From Pristimantibacillus sp052113225 (GTDB lineage: Bacteria; Bacillota; Bacilli; Paenibacillales; Paenibacillaceae), in contig NZ_JBFRCT010000009.1 of assembly GCF_052113225.1 (NCBI RefSeq), forward strand, positions 255,182 through 319,181: DNA of 64,000 bases, given 5' to 3'. The translations under genes and the position numbers were made by a program. Under the pieces are notes generated by a model that was given only the letters and a program-made list of their open reading frames with translations, did no database searches and had not been told where the DNA came from. This document shows positions 1 to 7,487 of this stretch, one piece after another. The stretch's first letter is position 1, and the number at the start of each line of letters is the position of its first letter.

Positions 1-1
1 G

Positions 2-367
2 CATGCCATTGCGGACACCCTGAAGGTGCCGGTCATTACAGGTGAGCTGCCTCAGGAGGAACGTCAAACCTTGTATGAGCAATTTAAGTCTGGAGAGGTT
101 CCGGTCCTTGCTGTTTCGAAGGTGGCGAATTTTGCAGTAGACCTGCCAGATGCAGCTGTTGCCATTCAAATCTCAGGAAGCTATGGCTCAAGACAGGAAG
201 AGGCACAGCGTATTGGAAGGATATTACGTCCGAAAGATGGACTAAATGAGGCTTGGTTTTATACCGTTGTGTCTGACGACACGAGTGAAACCGATTATGC
301 CGCGAGACGACAGCTCTTTCTGCTGGAGCAAGGCTATCAATACGAGCTCGAGAAATCACCTTATTAA
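2..367 (+). CDS. XPB-type DNA helicase, C-terminal end (5' truncated by window)
   Basis: The reading frame is open from the window edge, so only the last ~121 residues are visible. They contain the end of the second RecA-like helicase domain, with motif V-like residues before the conserved QRIGRILRPK motif VI (arginine finger) near 215-235. Motif VI in this form, after an ISGSYGSRQEEA stretch, is typical of bacterial XPB/Ssl2-like superfamily 2 helicases. The next gene, 15 bp downstream, encodes the helicase-associated partner usually found beside this helicase, which supports the call. The ATPase motifs I-III lie outside the window. The role is inferred as ATP-driven DNA unwinding or remodelling; the pathway in Firmicutes is not settled. 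Confidence 0.8.
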   Translation, partial: HAIADTLKVPVITGELPQEERQTLYEQFKSGEVPVLAVSKVANFAVDLPDAAVAIQISGSYGSRQEEAQRIGRILRPKDGLNEAWFYTVVSDDTSETDYAARRQLFLLEQGYQYELEKSPY

Positions 368-382
368 GGGAGGAATCACTTC

Positions 383-2164
383 GTGTTTGTGAAAGACTGG
401 TCGGAAAAGCTGACAAACCATGCAAAGCAGCAATTCATGCATTCTCCCTTTTGGATAGACGCTGCTTCGCACAAGCTTAGCTGGGAAGAGGCTGTTATGG
501 ATAAGCCGTCTGTAAAGGCGGCAGTTGACCGGATGGATAAAGCAAGTGTCGCTGTCTTGCGTGTATTCTATAGTTGCTTTGGAGCCGGTCCTGTTCACGA
601 GGAACGGCTTTTTTCATCAGGAGCACTCCGAACGGATTTGTCAGGCGCGGAATTTCGTTATGGGCTTATCCAATTACAAAATGCCGGGATACTCTTTGCA
701 CTTCGCAAAGGTTGGGGGGAACGTTTATATGCATTGCCAAGCGATTGCTTTATTATATGGCATCAGGTATTGTTCCCGATTAATGTAGAGCCCTCAGCTA
801 TTAATAGCGGCTATGGGCACTGGGAACAGAAGCAGGAGGAGTCGCCTAATATGCTGCTTGGCAGACAGCTGCTTGCTGCCTGGGCGGAGTTGGCACGATC
901 TGGACTCGGGCTAACGACAAAGGGTACCCTCCCCAAAAAAACAGTTGCTAAAATAGCGCAGGCAATCTGTTTGACCGACTCGGACCTAATGCAAGCCGGC
1001 TGGCAGGCTGAGTTTGAGGACCCATACTCGCTGGTAGTCTCTTTTGTGCTGAAGCTTAGCTTCCAACTAGGCGTACTGACTCGTGCTGACGGCAGGCTGA
1101 AATGGGAGGAGGACACCCTTACTGCTTGGATGAATCAATCCGAAGCATTACGCGAGGCTCATCTGCTCCGGTGGTGTTTGGATGAACTGCTGGCGAATGC
1201 CCGTAATCCGGCTGCTCTCCTTGTTCGTCTAGCTCCTGGAGTATGGTATTCCGAGCTGGAATTAGAAAGGCAGCTTAATCGTTTAGGATTGGAAGCAAGT
1301 GAATGGGGAGCTCAATCGAACTGGGTAGGCTGGCTGAACCTTCTCCGCACATTAGGCTGGATAGAGCTGGCGCATACGGAAAGTGAGAAGTTGCTGCGCT
1401 GGACGATCCGACCTCAGGATTTGCTCGAAAAACAGCGAGGAGAAAATTCATTTGAACCCATTCTACTGGAGCCAAATGGCGATATCATTGTGCTTCCAGG
1501 CTGTCACTACAGCATTCGCTGGGAGCTGGAGCTCATTGCTGAGCGGAAAAGCGATGATCATATCTCGATCTGGCAGCTGACTCGCCAATCGATAGGAAGG
1601 GCATTGGAATACGGTCGGACGATTTCGTCAATTATGACCTTTTTACATATGGCATCTGCGCATGCTCCATTATCCCCCTTGTTAGAATCTAGTCTTGCTG
1701 ACTGGGGAAAGCAGGGGGCAGGCCAGGAGACGCTGAAAGTGGAGCGCTTTCGTTCGTATCCGCAAATGCCGCTTACTGCTCAATCAGCGAGAGAGATCGT
1801 CCTAAAGTCTCCTCTCCAAACGCTGGAGAACTATGAGCTTATGAACCACGAGGATTTTACCATCGAGAGATTCCTACCCGAACTGGATCGAGTGCCATTA
1901 AGCTGGATTCAGCAGTTAAGGTCTTACCATCATTCGACTCGTCTTGAAATATTGGAGAAAGCTTTGAGCTGGCAGACACCGGTTCAACTAAGCTTTGATG
2001 AGTCTGTTGTGGCCTTTGTTCCTGCCAAGCTGGAAAGGCTGGATGGGAGCTGGACTGTCACCGGCATTTTGAGGGAGGATCATACGCATCGGGAAGTTTG
2101 CTTAACCCCGGAAATGTGGCAGGGGATGAAGTTGGTTGTTCCGGGAGCGAGTGGATTTGTGTAA
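383..2164 (+). CDS. Helicase-associated (XPB/Ssl2 N-terminal-like) protein
   Basis: This 593-residue protein starts at GTG 383, behind a strong AAGGGAGG site at 366-373 that overlaps the stop of the helicase gene, so the two are probably translated as a coupled pair. It is rich in Trp and Leu-containing helices. A central stretch reading EPILLEPNGDIIVLPG (about residues 356-371) resembles the helicase-associated/XPB N-terminal domain found as a separate polypeptide in Paenibacillus-like bacteria. No catalytic motif is visible. It probably serves as an accessory or DNA-damage-recognition partner of the upstream helicase. The family assignment rests on context plus that motif and is less certain than for the neighbour. 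Confidence 0.7.
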   Translation: MFVKDWSEKLTNHAKQQFMHSPFWIDAASHKLSWEEAVMDKPSVKAAVDRMDKASVAVLRVFYSCFGAGPVHEERLFSSGALRTDLSGAEFRYGLIQLQNAGILFALRKGWGERLYALPSDCFIIWHQVLFPINVEPSAINSGYGHWEQKQEESPNMLLGRQLLAAWAELARSGLGLTTKGTLPKKTVAKIAQAICLTDSDLMQAGWQAEFEDPYSLVVSFVLKLSFQLGVLTRADGRLKWEEDTLTAWMNQSEALREAHLLRWCLDELLANARNPAALLVRLAPGVWYSELELERQLNRLGLEASEWGAQSNWVGWLNLLRTLGWIELAHTESEKLLRWTIRPQDLLEKQRGENSFEPILLEPNGDIIVLPGCHYSIRWELELIAERKSDDHISIWQLTRQSIGRALEYGRTISSIMTFLHMASAHAPLSPLLESSLADWGKQGAGQETLKVERFRSYPQMPLTAQSAREIVLKSPLQTLENYELMNHEDFTIERFLPELDRVPLSWIQQLRSYHHSTRLEILEKALSWQTPVQLSFDESVVAFVPAKLERLDGSWTVTGILREDHTHREVCLTPEMWQGMKLVVPGASGFV

Positions 2165-2166
2165 AA

Positions 2167-2194
2167 TTGTATCTATTCGTTGAATGATTATGAT
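2167..2194 (+). promoter_or_regulatory. Possible SigA promoter for ylbF
   Basis: TTGTAT (2167-2172) and TATGAT (2189-2194) are separated by 16 bp in the short gap before ylbF. A second TATGAT at 2194-2199 gives a poor spacing. The match is moderate and the call is tentative. Confidence 0.35.
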
Positions 2195-2237
2195 ATGATA
2201 GAATGGAAGTAAGCGTTTAAGAAAAAGAGGTGAACAA

Positions 2238-2714
2238 ATGCCAACGACCACGGTTCTGTCTGAAAATGGTGCAAGCGGTGTTTCTTCGCTGGACATGGCG
2301 TCGCTGCTGCTGTGTGCGTACGAGCTAGGTGATCAGATTATTCAATCAGCGGAAGTTGCTGATTATCTATATTGGAAAGAAGCTGTACACCAGGACGATC
2401 AGGTGAAGCAATTGTCCAAACAATTCGAGAAAGCGAAGGAGCTGTTCTCGGAATGCGAGCGATTCGGCAGATTTCATCCGGATTACCATTCAGCTAAGGA
2501 CAAAGTAAAGCAAATCGAGCGGGAGCTGGACCAGATCGAAGCGGTTAAACGTTTCAAGCTGGCCGAGCAAATGGTAGATACAATGCTGTATGATGTATCA
2601 CGCACGATTGCGGAATCGGTATCTGATACGATCAAGGTACCGGGCAATGAAGGGAAAACGGGCGGCTGCGGAAGCGGCGGATCATGTAGCTGTGGAAGCG
2701 GCGGCTGCGGCTAG
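2238..2714 (+). CDS. ylbF: YlbF-family regulator with Cys/Gly-rich tail
   Basis: The protein has 158 residues and starts at ATG 2238 after an AAAGAGGTG site. The N-terminal ~115 residues form the predicted helical YlbF/YmcA fold. The C-terminal end (about residues 142-158) is a Gly/Cys-rich tail with five cysteines (CGSGGSCSCGSGGCG). In B. subtilis, YlbF works with YmcA and YaaT as the Y-complex. That complex binds Fe-S clusters and supports RNase Y-dependent mRNA processing, sporulation, competence and biofilm formation. The cysteines here are suitable cluster ligands, which is an inference from the family. ylbG follows directly, as in B. subtilis. Confidence 0.85.
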   Translation: MPTTTVLSENGASGVSSLDMASLLLCAYELGDQIIQSAEVADYLYWKEAVHQDDQVKQLSKQFEKAKELFSECERFGRFHPDYHSAKDKVKQIERELDQIEAVKRFKLAEQMVDTMLYDVSRTIAESVSDTIKVPGNEGKTGGCGSGGSCSCGSGGCG

Positions 2715-2748
2715 CCCTTTGCTTGACTTGACTCGACGGAGGGAATAG

Positions 2749-3015
2749 ATGTTGTTACCGGAACGTACAGGTTATATTATTTGGGTCAGTGATCTGAAAG
2801 CGGCAAGGACGCTGGAAAAGTACGGAACCGTTCATTATATGTCACGAAAGATGCATTATGTAGTCATATACATGAACGCTGAGCGTGCGGAGGAAGCAGT
2901 GAAGAGCATTAGCCGTCTTCCATTCGTCCGTAAGGTAGAGCGGTCCTACCGAAATGAACTGAAAACCGAGTACACGAAAGATAATGAAGATAAAACAAGA
3001 TTTTATAGCATGTAA
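2749..3015 (+). CDS. ylbG: YlbG family protein (DUF2129)
   Basis: This small protein of 88 residues starts at ATG 2749 behind CGGAGGGA (2736-2743). It has the compact alternating strand/helix pattern of the DUF2129/YlbG family (GYIIWVSDLKAARTLEKYG, then a MHYVVIYMNAERAEEAV segment). The biochemical function of the family is unknown. It sits 34 bp after ylbF and ends before a clear terminator, so ylbF-ylbG probably form a two-gene unit. The basic C-terminal tail is variable and carries no recognised motif. Confidence 0.8.
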   Translation: MLLPERTGYIIWVSDLKAARTLEKYGTVHYMSRKMHYVVIYMNAERAEEAVKSISRLPFVRKVERSYRNELKTEYTKDNEDKTRFYSM

Positions 3016-3033
3016 TAAAAATATTATTACTCG

Positions 3034-3083
3034 GAAGATCGCTGGTACACGATGTGACCATGTACGGCGATCTTCTTTCTTTT
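3034..3083 (+). terminator. Rho-independent terminator after ylbG
   Basis: GAAGATCGC (3034-3042) pairs with GCGATCTTC (3067-3075). An inner GTACA/TGTAC stem lies at 3044-3048/3061-3065. A T-rich tail (TTTCTTTT) follows. Confidence 0.85.
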
Positions 3084-3131
3084 ATTAGGTTTTACAAATA
3101 ATTACATTTTTGGTCTTAGTTTATTTTTTTG

Positions 3132-3159
3132 TTGATATCTCGGACGAACATGGTAAAAT
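3132..3159 (+). promoter_or_regulatory. SigA-type promoter for the 3222 gene
   Basis: TTGATA (3132-3137) and TAAAAT (3154-3159) are separated by 16 bp, about 60 bp before the next start codon and just after the ylbG terminator. Confidence 0.6.
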
Positions 3160-3221
3160 ACTGATATACATAATAAATTGGTAAAAAAGTCCTGGTTCCT
3201 AAGACGGGGGTGTGATGGGCG

Positions 3222-3659
3222 ATGAAGGACAAAATGACTAGAAGATGGAGCACTTATGAAACTTTTTATGTCGAATTGGGCGATAAGAAAGTAGCAGACA
3301 TCGTCATTACAAACCATGCCAGGAGCCGGTGGGTAGATCGGGTTGAGAGCGAGAAGACGGGATATGAGGATATCGCGGAGTTTTTATGGGAATGCCTGAA
3401 ACAAGATCGAATTGAGCCCTATTATCGTAATGAAGAGGATGTTTATCTGATAGATGATGATCTGGTATTTGTAGCGGAGTTTGCAACATCTGAGACCGAT
3501 CTTGATCTGCTAGGCAATCCACTTCACAAGATGATCATCGTTACCTTCCTAGGGCGTATGTCTGAGACGATAGAATTGCGTGACTTGAAGTCGTATTATT
3601 CCTGGCTCCGTCATTCGAGACGTATGACCTTGGTGAAAAACAGTCGTAAGAGAAAATAA
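3222..3659 (+). CDS. Conserved hypothetical protein, small basic/acidic domain
   Basis: The protein has 145 residues with ATG at 3222 after GGGGGTG (3205-3211); a second ATG at 3234 is possible. A central TNHARSRWVDRV segment (about residues 30-41) followed by alternating strands and helices loosely recalls small RelE/BrnT-like folds, but no antitoxin gene is adjacent. I therefore do not assign a toxin function. The C-terminus is strongly basic (SRRMTLVKNSRKRK), which could allow nucleic-acid contact. It has its own promoter and terminator, so it is monocistronic. The function is unknown. Confidence 0.6.
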   Translation: MKDKMTRRWSTYETFYVELGDKKVADIVITNHARSRWVDRVESEKTGYEDIAEFLWECLKQDRIEPYYRNEEDVYLIDDDLVFVAEFATSETDLDLLGNPLHKMIIVTFLGRMSETIELRDLKSYYSWLRHSRRMTLVKNSRKRK

Positions 3660-3676
3660 TCAAAGCATTGCGGTTG

Positions 3677-3713
3677 GCGCAGCATTCTGAACTTAAGGAT
3701 GCTGCGCTTTTTT
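3677..3713 (+). terminator. Rho-independent terminator
   Basis: GCGCAGCAT (3677-3685) pairs with ATGCTGCGC (3699-3707) and is followed by six T residues. Confidence 0.88.
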
Positions 3714-3763
3714 GCTTTCGATTGTAGTATAATAACCGCTAAGAAGAGAGGAAGGTCGGACAG

Positions 3764-4675
3764 ATGGCGCTTAATTTTCATCAACTTCATATTTTTTATA
3801 CGGTAGCTGAACGGGGGAGCTTCTCTGCGGCCGCCCAATCGCTGCATATGACACAACCAGCAGTTACGATGCAAGTTCAGTCTCTTGAGGATTATTTTGG
3901 AACCAAGCTGCTGCAGCGATCGACCAAACGAATTGACTTGACAGAAGCAGGTCGGGCGTTAATGCCTTATGCGAGAAGAAGCATTGAGCTGATTCGTGAC
4001 ACGGATCAAGCGATGTCTACCTTTACTGCACAGTTAAAGGGAAGGCTGCTGCTTGGAGCCAGTCTGACCATTGGAGAGTACATATTGCCGCGCCTGCTTG
4101 GACCTTTTGGGCAGACGTTTCCAGATATAGCGATCAGCATGAAGGTTATGAATACAGCACAGATTATGGAAGAGATTATGAATCATCAGCTTACATTTGG
4201 CTTGATAGAAGCACCTGTGAACCATCCTGATATGCAGATGGAAGCGGTCATGAGCGATGAATTGAAGCTGATTGTTCCTAAAGACCATCCACTTTCTAAA
4301 CGTTCTACGGTTCTGCTGGATGAAGTAGCGGAATATCCGTTTGTACTGCGGGAGCAAGGCTCCGGCACGCGTCTTGTTATGGAGGAGCAGCTGAAGCGTA
4401 AAAATATCGATCCAGCTGATTTGAAAATCGTTATGGAGCTTGGCAGTACAGGGGCGGTTAAGTCGGCTGTAGAAGCAGGTCTTGGCGTGTCCTTCGTCTC
4501 TGAATCATCGATCAAACATGAGGTAGCATTAGGTCTCCTGCATGTAGTGCCGATCGCAGACACCAGATTTAAACGACAGTTCTATTCGATTTATCAGAAA
4601 TCAACTCTGCTGCCGATCTCGGCAGTGACGTTCCTAACTTTCTTAAGAGAGAAGGATTTGCAGCAATGGTTGTAG
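3764..4675 (+). CDS. LysR-family transcriptional regulator, CysL-like
   Basis: This 303-residue regulator starts at ATG 3764 after AAGAGAGGAAGG. The N-terminal winged helix-turn-helix spans about residues 1-60 (FSAAAQSLHMTQPAVTMQVQ). A linker helix and a two-lobed LysR effector domain follow. The effector start LLLGASLTIGEYILPRLL resembles the B. subtilis CysL group (sulfite/cysteine metabolism) and related ModE-like LysR proteins, so a link to sulfur or anion metabolism is possible but not shown. The stop overlaps the next gene's start, so regulator and PHP enzyme are probably co-translated. The inducer is unknown. Confidence 0.85.
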   Translation: MALNFHQLHIFYTVAERGSFSAAAQSLHMTQPAVTMQVQSLEDYFGTKLLQRSTKRIDLTEAGRALMPYARRSIELIRDTDQAMSTFTAQLKGRLLLGASLTIGEYILPRLLGPFGQTFPDIAISMKVMNTAQIMEEIMNHQLTFGLIEAPVNHPDMQMEAVMSDELKLIVPKDHPLSKRSTVLLDEVAEYPFVLREQGSGTRLVMEEQLKRKNIDPADLKIVMELGSTGAVKSAVEAGLGVSFVSESSIKHEVALGLLHVVPIADTRFKRQFYSIYQKSTLLPISAVTFLTFLREKDLQQWL

Positions 4676-5523
4676 GAAGAGCAGATTTACACGCCCACAC
4701 AACGGCTTCCGATGGAACGATGTCTCCTTCAGCCGTTGTTGCCCGCGCAAAGGCGACAGGCCTTGCTGCAGTAGCCATTACAGATCATGACACGATGGCA
4801 GGAGTCGAGGAAGCGATTGCCGAAGGGCAGAAGCTAGGGATTATCGTTGTGCCTGGTATTGAGCTGAGCACGGTTGCCGATGGCCGTGATATTCATATTC
4901 TTGCTTATTATGCGAATGGGCAGGATGAAGTGTGGCAGGAGCGTTTGGCAGGACTTCGGAAGACACGCGGCAGACGTAATGAGATGATCGTCGATCGGCT
5001 TGTGGAGCTTGGCGTAGCGATCTCCATGCAGGAAGTAGAACAGATTGCTGCAGAACAAGCAGGAGCTGGCAGCGGCAAAGGAAAAACAATTGGAAGGCCG
5101 CATATTGCCGAGCAGCTCATTCGGAAAGGTGTCGTGGCCACCATGACAGAAGCTTTTGACCGTTATTTGGCCGAAGGCGGCGCTGCATATGTGAATCCTC
5201 CACGACTACATCCCTTTGAAGCGATAGAATGGATCCGTGAAGCGGGAGGCACAAGTAGTATCGCTCATCCCGGCTTATACGGCCGTGATGATCTTGTCGA
5301 GCAGTTAATAAGCAAAGGGATTCAAGGCATAGAGGTCTATCACTCCGATCATGGTCCCGAAGAGGAAGAGCGGTACCGACAGATTGCCGAGCGGCATGGA
5401 CTGATCATGACAGGCGGCTCCGATTTTCACGGTGAACGTCAAGGGAAAGTATTCCATGGTGAACTCGGCAGCAGGACAGTAGACGCTGCTGTGCTTGAAC
5501 AGTTAAAACCAGATTCCAAATAG
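4666..5523 (+). CDS. PHP-domain phosphoesterase (RNase AM / nucleoside bisphosphate phosphatase-like)
   Basis: The protein has 285 residues and begins at ATG 4666 inside the last codons of the LysR gene (10-nt overlap), with AGAGAGAAGGA upstream. The PHP metal-binding motifs are present: ADLHAHTTASDG near the N-terminus, AITDHDT at about residues 37-43, a PGIELS glutamate, SIAHPG about residue 197, and TGGSDFHG near residue 250. This layout matches the YciV/TrpH group, which removes 3'-phosphate from nucleoside 3',5'-bisphosphates or trims RNA 5' ends. The substrate is inferred from family only. Confidence 0.85.
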   Translation: MVVGRADLHAHTTASDGTMSPSAVVARAKATGLAAVAITDHDTMAGVEEAIAEGQKLGIIVVPGIELSTVADGRDIHILAYYANGQDEVWQERLAGLRKTRGRRNEMIVDRLVELGVAISMQEVEQIAAEQAGAGSGKGKTIGRPHIAEQLIRKGVVATMTEAFDRYLAEGGAAYVNPPRLHPFEAIEWIREAGGTSSIAHPGLYGRDDLVEQLISKGIQGIEVYHSDHGPEEEERYRQIAERHGLIMTGGSDFHGERQGKVFHGELGSRTVDAAVLEQLKPDSK

Positions 5524-5552
5524 AAATAGGTTATAAAGTAAGGATAAACTCT

Positions 5553-5586
5553 GCTTCTCCAGAATCATTCGAATTGCTCCGTCTTG
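5553..5586 (-). repeat. Inverted partner of the 7218-7250 sequence
   Basis: The reverse complement of this stretch shares ACGGAGCA and then a perfect 17-bp AATGATTCTGGAGAAGC with 7218-7250. The two copies face each other around the transposase remnant. They may be old IS ends or two copies of a dispersed repeat. Confidence 0.6.
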
Positions 5587-5684
5587 CGTTAACCTACTAT
5601 TTAGAATCTTAAAGCCAAAAAAAGGGGCCGTCTCAAAAGGGGTTCGCTCGCTGGAGAAACGGCTCGCATCAGTGTAATTTCTAT

Positions 5685-5725
5685 AAAAATAGCAGTGCAA
5701 GGGCTATCCCTGCACTGCTATTTTT
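5685..5725. terminator. Bidirectional hairpin at the transposase 3' end
   Basis: AAAAATAGCAGTGCA (5685-5699) pairs with TGCACTGCTATTTTT (5711-5725), with GGG/CCC pairing inside and one unpaired A. It overlaps the ancestral end of the transposase frame and has A/T tails on both sides. Confidence 0.75.
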
Positions 5726-7121
5726 GTTTTTAGATCTCTTGCTGCTTTCTTCAGCAAATTGTGGGCAAGTGAAAGCCACCCGACCTCCAGGCTGACAGGC
5801 GAAAATATTTCATGCTGACCTTTATTTCACGGTCGCCTTGTGCCTTCGTGCATCGTTCTTTTAATGGGTAGCCTTCACATGAAAAGCTACGATAATGGCG
5901 AGTTGTGATTTCATATCCGCTTTCCGTGGTACTTCTGCTTTCATAACGGAATAGGAGTTTCTGTCCTGCTGCACATGTCCACATGTCTTCCCGCTCGTCG
6001 TACGACCAATTCTCGAATTTGCTAATGTCTTGTTGCCATGCTTTGGTGTTTTCTTTGTGGTAGGTATTATATTTTACTAGTGCCCGTTGTTCCTCAGATT
6101 CTAAATATGCATAGTTTTCTTCGCTCCCATAACCAGCATCTGCGATGATAGTTCCCGGCAATTGACCAAGCGAAGCCTTCACTTGATCTAGGTGCGGCTT
6201 GAGGCAGCGCGTATCTGTTGGGCGTTGGTGAAGGCTGTAGCTGAGGATGAACTGATCCTCTGTTCCGATCTGCACGTTATAGCCTGGTTTCAACTGGCCA
6301 TTACGCATGTGGTCTTCTTTCATGCGCATGAACGTGGCATCGGGGTCGGTTTTACTGAAACTGTTACAGCTTCCGAGTGCTTCCTGCTGATTTTCATATC
6401 TCTGCAGGCGTGGCAGAAGGTCATTCCGTACAAGGCGAACGGCTTTCTTTAGCGGTTTGTTCTTTGGCTTTTCTTGAAGCTTATTTTCAAGTTGCTGAAC
6501 AGCCTGCTCCAGCTTCTCACTCGTGATGGAGGAAGCCTCTCCGAGTTCAGGGAGGTCCGCGTTTTTCAGTGCTTGGTCTTCCTGCTTTTCTGCCTCATCA
6601 ATGGCAGCGAACAAGGTCTGCACCTTTTCTTGCAGCTTCTGTTTCTGTTTGACGACCGCTTTGCCCCAAACAAAGGTGTAGCGATTTGCATTCGCTTCGA
6701 TCTTCGTTCCATCTACGAAGTAATGGTCGAGCTTGACGTAGTTTTCTTCAATGAGAAACTGAAGAACAGCTGTAAAGATAGTCTTCAGCACATCTTTCAT
6801 GCGTTCAGAACGGAAACGGTTGATGGTGCGGAAATCTGGGTGTTGCCTAGCAGCCAGCCACATAAACATGATGTTCTCGCGTACTGCTTTCGCGATTTGG
6901 CGAGAGGAATAAATGCGCTGCGTATAGGCATAAATGATAACCTTCAGGAGCATTTTGGGGTGGTAGCTGTCCCGGCCACCTCCGGGATAAGCTTTGGTGA
7001 AGAGACTCATATCTAAACGGTTGACTGCGTCGTTGATGACGCGAACGAGATGATTTTCGGGGATATCTTCTTGCAAGTCCATTGGCAAGGACAGCTGATC
7101 CATGGTATATTCTTTGTACAT
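5704..7121 (-). pseudogene. IS1182-family transposase, internal deletion plus frameshift
   Basis: The intact N-terminal part (ATG 7121, AGAGAGG site 8 bp upstream) carries the family's N-terminal domain and two DDE aspartates (HYFVDGTKIEAN and TIIADAGYG). The open frame stops at 5751 after 456 residues with an atypical tail (LSAWRSGGFHLPTIC). In the neighbouring frame the DNA still encodes the family's usual C-terminus (LEVGWLSLAHNLLKKAARD), ending at 5704. The segment expected before it, holding the VExxFxxIK-type glutamate region, is missing. The copy therefore lacks its third catalytic residue and is frame-shifted, and is unlikely to transpose by itself. Confidence 0.8.
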
Positions 7122-7226
7122 AAAGAAGCCTCTCTTTACTTAGAATGGTTGGGTGGTACCTCCATTTTAACAAGGATTGGCTTCTTTTTGTTTCAGCATT
7201 TCATGAACAGGTTAAAGGCAAACGGA

Positions 7227-7341
7227 GCATTTAAATGATTCTGGAGAAGCGTCAGCGTTCGCTTTTGTGAGGGGATTCCAACCTTACCTTGTTGATTCAA
7301 GGAATCCCCGAACAATGGCGATTGGAAGAACATTTAAATGC
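7227..7341. repeat. 115-bp MITE-like or structured element with 11-bp terminal inverted repeats
   Basis: GCATTTAAATG (7227-7237) and CATTTAAATGC (7331-7341) are inverted copies of each other, and each is nearly self-complementary. Inside, GGGGATTCC pairs with GGAATCCCC (about 7273-7305), and flanking GTTCG/CGAAC can extend the fold. It lacks coding potential. It may be a small non-autonomous element or a structured RNA relic. Confidence 0.5.
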
Positions 7342-7355
7342 GTAGTTTGTTGTTT

Positions 7356-7424
7356 AACTCAAATAAAAGGGGGTGCCCATCGTCATATTAATGACTTATG
7401 GGACACCCCCTTTTGGTTTGAGTT
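7356..7424 (-). terminator. Long palindrome acting as rqcH terminator
   Basis: AACTCAAA...TTTGAGTT encloses AAAAGGGGGTG/CACCCCCTTTT, CCAT/ATGG and GTCAT/ATGAC, giving an almost perfect ~69-bp palindrome. Read from rqcH, the stem is followed by TTTTATTT. The GGGGGTGTCCCATAAG arm also resembles IS1182-type termini, so it may have a mobile origin. Confidence 0.7.
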
Positions 7425-7487
7425 TCAATACTAGTGTAAGCTGTCTCGGCGATTGAATATTTTTGAGATAGCTCCGACGTTTGCTGT

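Larger units (their letters stand above)
5624..7475 (-). mobile_element. IS1182-family insertion sequence, degraded; ends tentative
   Basis: The element contains one transposase remnant on the minus strand. A candidate left end GGGGCCGTCTCAAAA (5624-5638) matches the inverted right end at 7461-7475 in 12 of 15 positions. Ends of this GGGGNTGTCYCA type are usual for IS1182-family elements. No target duplication is visible at these borders. An alternative pair of inverted sequences (5553-5586 and 7218-7250) also flanks the gene, so the true boundaries are uncertain. The element separates the PHP gene from rqcH. Confidence 0.5.
7122..7487. other. Repeat-rich gap between the transposase and rqcH
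   Basis: No gene is seen in these 366 bp. They hold the transposase leader, a 115-bp element bounded by GCATTTAAATG boxes, a long palindrome that can terminate rqcH, and a possible IS right end at 7461-7475. Confidence 0.7.

Noticed and set aside
3222..3659. Toxin of a toxin-antitoxin pair
   Set aside because: No antitoxin-like gene is adjacent, it has its own promoter and terminator, and the fold resemblance is weak.
5610..5624. Target-site duplication at the IS1182 ends
   Set aside because: The bases flanking 5624 and 7475 do not match.
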